NCBI RefSeq assembly: GCF_000712135.1
Contig: NZ_JOOE01000003.1
Location: 62,001-126,000, forward strand
Origin: Sphingomonas sp. UNC305MFCol5.2
GTDB lineage: Bacteria > Pseudomonadota > Alphaproteobacteria > Sphingomonadales > Sphingomonadaceae
DNA length: 64,000 nt
Direction of reading: 5' to 3'
The number at the start of each line of letters is the position of its first letter. The first letter of the stretch is position 1. The position numbers and the translations under genes are program-made. The notes beneath the pieces were generated by a model. It did no database searches and was not told the DNA's origin. It worked only from the letters and a program-made list of their open reading frames with translations. Shown here piece by piece: positions 57,862 through 64,000 of the stretch.

Positions 57862-60795
57862 ATGGGCTATGAGGGCCTCGACTTCGACGACATCGCCGGC
57901 GGCGTGAGCCCCGCCTTCGTCGAGACATTGTACCGCCGCTACAAGAGCGATCCGAATTCGATCGAACCGGGCTGGCGGCAATGGTTCGAGGGTCTCGAGA
58001 ACACCGCCCAAGGTCCGAGCTGGGCCAATCCGCGCTGGCCGCTGAGCGAGACCGACGCGCTGACCGCCGGCCTCGATCCTACCCAGATGGAGCCCGCGCC
58101 GAAGCCGACCAAGCCAGGCGCGGCGCCCAAGCCCGCCGCCGCCGCGGCGCCGTCGCAGGACGATATCGTCAAGGCCGCCGGCGATTCGATCCGCGCGATG
58201 CTGCTCATCCGCACCTATCGCGTGCGCGGCCACCTCGCCGCCAATCTCGATCCGCTCGGCCTCGCGCGGCAGGACCTGCCCGAGGATCTGCGCACCGAAT
58301 ATCACGGCTTCCCCGACAGCGATCTCGATCGCCCGATCTATCTGGGTGGCGTGCTCGGGCTCCAATTCGCCACGGTCCGCGAGATCATCGACATCCTGCG
58401 CGCCAATTATTGCGGCAATGTCGGCCTCGAATACATGCACATCGCCGATGTCGAGGAGCGCCGCTTCCTCCAGGAGCGGATGGAGGGCAAGGACAAGGCC
58501 ATCCAGTTCACGCCCGACGGCAAGAAGGCGATCCTCTCCAAGGTGATCGAAGCCGAGCAATGGGAACGCTTCCTCGGCAAGAAATATGTTGGCACCAAGC
58601 GCTTCGGGCTCGACGGCGGCGAAGCGATGATCCCCGCGCTCGAGGCGGTGATCAAATATGGCGGCCAGCTCGGCATCCGCGAGATCGTCTATGGCATGGC
58701 GCATCGTGGCCGCCTCAACGTCCTCGCCAACGTGATGTCGAAGCCGTTCCGCGTGATCTTCCACGAATTCGGCGGCGGTTCGGCCAATCCCGACGACGTC
58801 GCCGGATCGGGCGACGTGAAATATCACCTCGGCACCAGCACCGATCGCGAGTTTGACGGGATCAGCGTCCACATGTCGCTGGTCGCCAACCCGTCGCACC
58901 TCGAGGCGGTTGACCCGGTCGTCCTCGGCAAGGTCCGCGCGCTGCAGACGCTGCGCAGCGATCTCGCCGAGCACGAGCAGGTCCTTCCCGTCCTCATCCA
59001 TGGCGACGCCGCGATGGCGGGCCAGGGCATCGTCTGGGAGTGCCTCGGCTTCTCGGGCATCCGCGGCTACAATACCGGCGGCTGCATCCATTTCGTCATC
59101 AACAACCAGATCGGCTTCACGACGAGCCCGCAATTCGCGCGCTCGTCGCCCTATCCATCGGACGTCGCCAAGGGCGTCCAGGCGCCGATCCTCCACGTCA
59201 ACGGCGACGATCCCGAGGCAGTCACTTTCGCGTGCAAGGTCGCGATCGAATTCCGCCAGAAGTTCAGGCGCGACGTCGTGATCGACATGTGGTGCTATCG
59301 CCGCTTCGGCCACAACGAAGGCGACGAGCCGAGCTTCACCCAGCCTTTGATGTACGCCAAGATCAAGCAGCACCCGCCGGTCAGCGAAGTCTATGCGAAG
59401 CGCCTGGCGGCCGAGGGCGTCGCCGATCAGGCGTTCGTCGACGAGAAGACGCATCAGTTCACCACGTTGCTCGAAGGCGAGTTCGAGGCGGGCAAGTCGT
59501 ATCTGCCCAACAAGGCGGACTGGTTCGCCGGCCGCTGGTCGGGGCTCGGCGCCCCCGCCGATGCCGAGACCGCGCGCCGCAGCGTCGACACCGGCATCGA
59601 GAAGAAATTGTTCGACAGCCTCGGCCGTACGCTGACCGAAATCCCCGAGGGTCTCGATATCCACAAGACGCTCGGTCGCGTGCTCGACGCCAAGCGCGAG
59701 ATGTTCAAATCGGGCGAGAATTTCGACTGGGCGACCGGCGAGGCACTCGCGTTCGGCTCGCTGCTCTCCGAAGGTTTCGGCGTCCGCCTGTCGGGGCAGG
59801 ATTCGGGCCGCGGCACCTTCAGCCAACGCCACGCCGTCTGGGTGGATCAGAAGACCGAAGCCAAATACATCCCGCTCTCGACGATCCCGCATGGCAATTT
59901 CGAAGTGCTCGACAGCCCGCTCTCCGAGTACGGCGTGCTCGGCTTCGAGTACGGCTATGCCTCGGCCGATCCCAAGGCATTGGTGCTGTGGGAGGCGCAG
60001 TTCGGCGATTTCGTCAACGGCGCGCAGATCATGATCGACCAGTTCATCGCGTCGGGCGAAGCCAAGTGGCTGCGCGCCAACGGGCTCGTGATGCTGCTGC
60101 CGCACGGCTATGAAGGCCAGGGCCCCGAGCACAGCTCGGCGCGTCCCGAGCGCTTCCTCCAGCTCTGCGCGCAGGACAATATGCAGGTGGTCAACATCAC
60201 CACTCCGGCGAACTATTTCCACCTGCTCCGCCGCCAGATGCACCGCAACTTCCGCAAACCTCTGGTGCAGATGACGCCGAAGTCGCTGCTGCGCCACAAG
60301 CTCGCGGTGTCGAAGACCGAGGACTTCCTCGGCGACAGCCACTTCAAGCGCATCCTCTCCGATCCCTCGGCCCCGGCCGACGCCGACGTGAAGCGCCTCG
60401 TGCTCTGCACCGGCAAGGTCGCCTATGACCTGATCGAGGCGCGCGATGCGGCGGGCGACAAGAACACCGCGATCGTCCGCATCGAGCAGCTCTATCCCTT
60501 CCCGGGCGAGCCGCTCACTGCGCGCCTCAAGAAGATGACGAATGTCGAGGAAGTGGTCTGGGCGCAGGAAGAGCCGAAGAACAACGGCTATTGGTTCTTC
60601 GTCGAGCCGTTCATCGAGCAGTGCCTGGTCGATGCGGGCGTCAAGCCGCAGCGCCCGCGTTATGCCGGCCGCGCCGCGGCGGCATCGCCGGCGACGGGCC
60701 TGATGAAGCGTCACACCGCCGAGCAGGGGGCGCTCGTCGCCGAAGCGCTCGGCCACAATGTCCGCGAAGAGATTCGCCGGACGCGCAAGTCCTAA
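57862..60795 (+). CDS. sucA: 2-oxoglutarate dehydrogenase E1 SucA
   Basis: Thiamine-diphosphate decarboxylase component of the 2-oxoglutarate dehydrogenase complex, 977 residues. N-terminal E2-binding tail ([20 protein letters not shown]), E1 core with [18 protein letters not shown], the ThDP region [19 protein letters not shown] and [10 protein letters not shown], and the C-terminal [23 protein letters not shown] 57862 is chosen over a TTG six bases upstream. Part of sucA-sucB. Confidence 0.97.
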   Translation: MGYEGLDFDDIAGGVSPAFVETLYRRYKSDPNSIEPGWRQWFEGLENTAQGPSWANPRWPLSETDALTAGLDPTQMEPAPKPTKPGAAPKPAAAAAPSQDDIVKAAGDSIRAMLLIRTYRVRGHLAANLDPLGLARQDLPEDLRTEYHGFPDSDLDRPIYLGGVLGLQFATVREIIDILRANYCGNVGLEYMHIADVEERRFLQERMEGKDKAIQFTPDGKKAILSKVIEAEQWERFLGKKYVGTKRFGLDGGEAMIPALEAVIKYGGQLGIREIVYGMAHRGRLNVLANVMSKPFRVIFHEFGGGSANPDDVAGSGDVKYHLGTSTDREFDGISVHMSLVANPSHLEAVDPVVLGKVRALQTLRSDLAEHEQVLPVLIHGDAAMAGQGIVWECLGFSGIRGYNTGGCIHFVINNQIGFTTSPQFARSSPYPSDVAKGVQAPILHVNGDDPEAVTFACKVAIEFRQKFRRDVVIDMWCYRRFGHNEGDEPSFTQPLMYAKIKQHPPVSEVYAKRLAAEGVADQAFVDEKTHQFTTLLEGEFEAGKSYLPNKADWFAGRWSGLGAPADAETARRSVDTGIEKKLFDSLGRTLTEIPEGLDIHKTLGRVLDAKREMFKSGENFDWATGEALAFGSLLSEGFGVRLSGQDSGRGTFSQRHAVWVDQKTEAKYIPLSTIPHGNFEVLDSPLSEYGVLGFEYGYASADPKALVLWEAQFGDFVNGAQIMIDQFIASGEAKWLRANGLVMLLPHGYEGQGPEHSSARPERFLQLCAQDNMQVVNITTPANYFHLLRRQMHRNFRKPLVQMTPKSLLRHKLAVSKTEDFLGDSHFKRILSDPSAPADADVKRLVLCTGKVAYDLIEARDAAGDKNTAIVRIEQLYPFPGEPLTARLKKMTNVEEVVWAQEEPKNNGYWFFVEPFIEQCLVDAGVKPQRPRYAGRAAAASPATGLMKRHTAEQGALVAEALGHNVREEIRRTRKS

Positions 60796-60808
60796 CGAGG
60801 TAGAGAAA

Positions 60809-62026
<1,218 letters not shown>

Positions 62027-62036
62027 GAACGCACCA

Positions 62037-62115
62037 GTGCTCCTGCGAAAGCAGGAGCCCAGGGTAACTGGAGTACACCACTTGCAACCCTAGGCTCCTG
62101 CTTCCGCAGGAGCAC
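62037..62115. repeat. Paired palindrome, GTGCTCCTGC family
   Basis: Arms 62037-62065 and 62087-62115, 29 bases each, inverse copies with two mismatches. Each holds GTGCTCCTGC-GAAA-GCAGGAGC followed by CCAGGGT on the inner side. Spacer is 21 bases. It lies between sucB and the GIY-YIG gene. Confidence 0.9.
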
Positions 62116-62156
62116 TTGGACAGGAGGCAGATACGAAATCCGGCTGTGTCTATCTG

Positions 62157-62420
62157 ATGGCGAGCGCACGCAACGGAACGCTCTATCTGGGCGTCACCAG
62201 CGATCTGCCGGTACGGACCTGCCAGCACCGCAACGGTCTCGTAGATGGCTTCTCCAAGGAACATGGCTGCAAGCTCCTCGTCTGGTACGAGGCATATGAC
62301 GATCTGGACGCGGCCCGCCTTCGCGAGCTGCAGATGAAAAAATGGAAGCGGGCTTGGAAGATCGAACTGATCGAACAACATAACCCGCAGTGGAAAGATT
62401 TGTACGAGACGTTGTTCTGA
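62157..62420 (+). CDS. GIY-YIG nuclease with defective or non-standard start
   Basis: The open frame from ATG 62157 gives 87 residues with YIG-type GTLYLGVTSDL, Arg/His in RTCQHRNG, LLVWYEAYDD and the Glu in RELQMKKWKRAWK. Similarity to the copy at 56.5 kb starts earlier: 62133-62156 reads ACG AAA TCC GGC TGT GTC TAT CTG, which supplies the GIY-like strand, but no ATG, GTG or TTG lies in frame there. A Shine-Dalgarno AGGAGG (62122-62127) sits just before the ACG. Either ACG is used or the start was lost and the gene is decaying. Flanked on both sides by paired palindromes. Confidence 0.65.
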   Translation: MASARNGTLYLGVTSDLPVRTCQHRNGLVDGFSKEHGCKLLVWYEAYDDLDAARLRELQMKKWKRAWKIELIEQHNPQWKDLYETLF

Positions 62421-62426
62421 CTTCCT

Positions 62427-62504
62427 GTGCTCCTGCCAAAGCAGGAGCCCAGAGCCAAAAGCGACGCGCTCGATAACCCTGGGCTCCTGCTTTCGCAGGA
62501 GCAC
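62427..62504. repeat. Paired palindrome, GTGCTCCTGC family, second copy
   Basis: Arms 62427-62452 and 62479-62504, 26 bases, inverse copies with one mismatch, sharing GTGCTCCTGC..AAAGCAGGAGC and inner CCCAG with the element at 62037. Spacer is 26 bases. It separates the GIY-YIG gene from lpd. Confidence 0.9.
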
Positions 62505-62519
62505 GAGTGGAGCAAGTAG

Positions 62520-63914
62520 ATGGCTGAATACGACTTCGACGTCCTCGTGATCGGCTCCGGCCCCGGCGGTTACGTCGCCGCGATCCGCGCCGCGCAGCTT
62601 GGTCTGCGCACCGGCTGCGTCGAGAGCCGCGAGACTTTGGGCGGCACTTGCCTCAATGTCGGCTGCATCCCGTCCAAGGCTTTGCTCAACGCCTCCGAGC
62701 TCTTCCACGAAGCCGCCTCGGGCGCGCTCGCCAAGCACGGCGTCAAGCTCGGCAGTGTCGAGCTCGACCTCCCCGCGATGATGGCCGACAAGGACAAGGC
62801 CGTGAAGGGCCTGACCGGCGGCGTCGAATTCCTGTTCAAGAAGAACAAGGTCGAGTGGGTGAAGGGCCTCGGCACCTTCGTCGACGCACACACCGTGCAG
62901 GTCGGCGACCGCAAGGTCACCGCGAAGAACGTGGTCATCGCCACCGGCTCGTCGGTCACGCCGCTCCCTGGCGTCGAAATCGACCAGAAGACCGTCGTCG
63001 ATTCGACCGGCGCAATCGCGCTGGAGAAGGTCCCCGAGCATCTCGTCGTCATCGGCGGCGGCGTGATCGGGCTCGAATTGGGGTCGGTCTGGCAGCGCCT
63101 CGGCGCCAGGGTCACCGTGGTCGAGTTCCTCGACCAGCTCCTCCCCGGCATGGACGGCGAAGTCCGCAAGGAAGCCGCGAAGATCTTCAAGAAGCAGGGC
63201 ATGGAGATCAAGCTCTCGACCAAGGTCACCGGCGTGCAGGTCAACGGCGGCAAGGCGACCGTGATCGTCGAGCCCGCCGCCGGCGGCACTGCCGAGACGA
63301 TCGAGGCCGACGCCGTGCTCGTCTCGATCGGCCGCAAGCCCAACACCGACGGTCTCGGCCTCGACAAGATCGGCCTCGCCACCAACCAGCGCGGCCAGAT
63401 CGAGACCGACCACAGCTTCCGTACTGCCGTGGACGGCGTCTGGGCGATCGGCGACGTCATCCCCGGCCCGATGCTCGCGCACAAGGCCGAGGACGAGGGC
63501 ATCGCGGTCGCCGAGAACATCGCCGGCCTCACCGGCATCGTGAACCACGATGTCATCCCGAGCGTGGTCTACACGCATCCCGAGATCGCCGGCGTCGGCC
63601 TCACCGAGGAGCAAGCCAAGGAAAAGGGCGAGATCAAGGTCGGCAAGTTCCCGATGGCAGGCAACAGCCGCGCCAAGGCGATCGACGACACCGTCGGCTG
63701 GGTGAAGGTCATCGCCGATGCGAAGACCGATCGCGTGCTCGGCGCGTGGATCATCACTTCGGTCGCCGGCACGATGATCGCGCAGGTCGCACAGGCGATG
63801 GAGTTCGGCGCGACCTCCGAAGACATCGCCTATACCTGCCATGCCCACCCCACGCACAGCGAGGCGATCAAGGAAGCCGCGATGGCCGTGCTGGGCAAGC
63901 CGATCCACGTCTGA
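62520..63914 (+). CDS. lpd: Dihydrolipoyl dehydrogenase
   Basis: E3 component shared by 2-oxoacid dehydrogenase complexes, 464 residues. FAD motif VLVIGSGPGGYVAAIRAAQLG, redox disulfide in GGTCLNVGCIPSK, NAD motif VVIGGGVIGLELGSVW, and the C-terminal His/Glu in HAHPTHSEAIKEAA. The gene belongs to the sucAB cluster but two palindrome pairs and a GIY-YIG gene separate it from sucB. Confidence 0.97.
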   Translation: MAEYDFDVLVIGSGPGGYVAAIRAAQLGLRTGCVESRETLGGTCLNVGCIPSKALLNASELFHEAASGALAKHGVKLGSVELDLPAMMADKDKAVKGLTGGVEFLFKKNKVEWVKGLGTFVDAHTVQVGDRKVTAKNVVIATGSSVTPLPGVEIDQKTVVDSTGAIALEKVPEHLVVIGGGVIGLELGSVWQRLGARVTVVEFLDQLLPGMDGEVRKEAAKIFKKQGMEIKLSTKVTGVQVNGGKATVIVEPAAGGTAETIEADAVLVSIGRKPNTDGLGLDKIGLATNQRGQIETDHSFRTAVDGVWAIGDVIPGPMLAHKAEDEGIAVAENIAGLTGIVNHDVIPSVVYTHPEIAGVGLTEEQAKEKGEIKVGKFPMAGNSRAKAIDDTVGWVKVIADAKTDRVLGAWIITSVAGTMIAQVAQAMEFGATSEDIAYTCHAHPTHSEAIKEAAMAVLGKPIHV

Positions 63915-63920
63915 GGCGGG

Positions 63921-64000
63921 TCATGCCGCGGACGCATCTCCCGGATGTGCTTCGCGGCTTGCCTCGGCCGCGGCCTCGGTGACGCTTCGGCGGTATCGCA
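63921..64000 (-). CDS. Possible 3' end of a gene cut by the window edge
   Basis: On the minus strand one frame stays open from the window edge to TGA at 63921-63923, encoding ...RRSVTEAAAEASREAHPGDA SAA with GC-rich third positions. It would be convergent with lpd with only 6 bases between stops. Too short to name. Confidence 0.3.
   Translation of the reverse strand, partial: RYRRSVTEAAAEASREAHPGDASAA

Noticed and set aside
62037..62504. CRISPR-like array
   Set aside because: The repeats are inverted pairs, not direct repeats with unique spacers, and no cas genes are present.

Overview
The window reads as a stretch of chromosome from a GC-rich alphaproteobacterium, most likely Sphingomonas or a close relative (Sphingomonadales). 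This rests on the codon bias towards G/C in third positions, the polyhydroxybutyrate genes (phaB, phaC, phasin), the order mdh / sucD / sucA / sucB / lpd, sdhCDA with sdhB nearby, and dispersed paired palindromes of a kind common in sphingomonads. The genus is inferred from family and gene order; no rRNA or tRNA gene was found.

Layout. 0-10.5 kb: a phytase-like exported protein, phaB, hemH overlapping an IorB-like molybdenum hydroxylase, then a plus-strand run lgt, MidA-type methyltransferase, GNAT, pgeF, and a Cys/Met PLP enzyme. 10.6-19.1 kb: a carbohydrate locus with a CE2-like esterase, an MFS transporter divergent from a GH9 glucanase, and a GH92 mannosidase. 19.3-26.9 kb: murA, a Crp/Fnr regulator, clpS, phasin, phaC, an aminotransferase, and a nitroreductase-GntR pair. 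27.3-37.2 kb: a POT peptide transporter, a GFA protein, acs overlapping a macro-domain gene, and a MacAB-TolC-like efflux operon. 37.2-47 kb: mocA-xdhC molybdenum hydroxylase maturation genes, a lipoprotein-type GDPD, phhA, prmA, an SDR and two tandem soluble chemoreceptors. 47-64 kb: TCA-cycle genes sdhCDA, an insertion with two protease-like genes and an ArsR/SDR pair, sdhB, a thioesterase, zapE, mdh, sucD, sucA, sucB and lpd.

The most unusual feature is a family of paired inverted hairpins in intergenic DNA (about 5.6, 10.5, 16.1, 49.7, 56.5, 62.0 and 62.4 kb). In short copies about 20-75 bases separate the arms. At 56.5 kb the same arms, identical to each other over 27 bases, enclose a small GIY-YIG nuclease gene broken by one in-frame TGA. 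A second GIY-YIG gene at 62.1 kb lies between two such pairs and has lost a normal start codon. This suggests a REPIN/RAYT-like relationship between GIY-YIG nucleases and palindromes inside the TCA gene cluster; that is a hypothesis.

Other points: a 64-68 base intergenic element is present twice (19.1 and 27.1 kb) with perfectly conserved ends; acs and a macro-domain gene overlap, which fits sirtuin-linked acetate recycling; candidate operators for PhaR, a LacI-family regulator and ArsR are visible; and a C-terminal GH2-like remnant lies behind zapE. Start codons were chosen from Shine-Dalgarno spacing and family length, and several are GTG or TTG.
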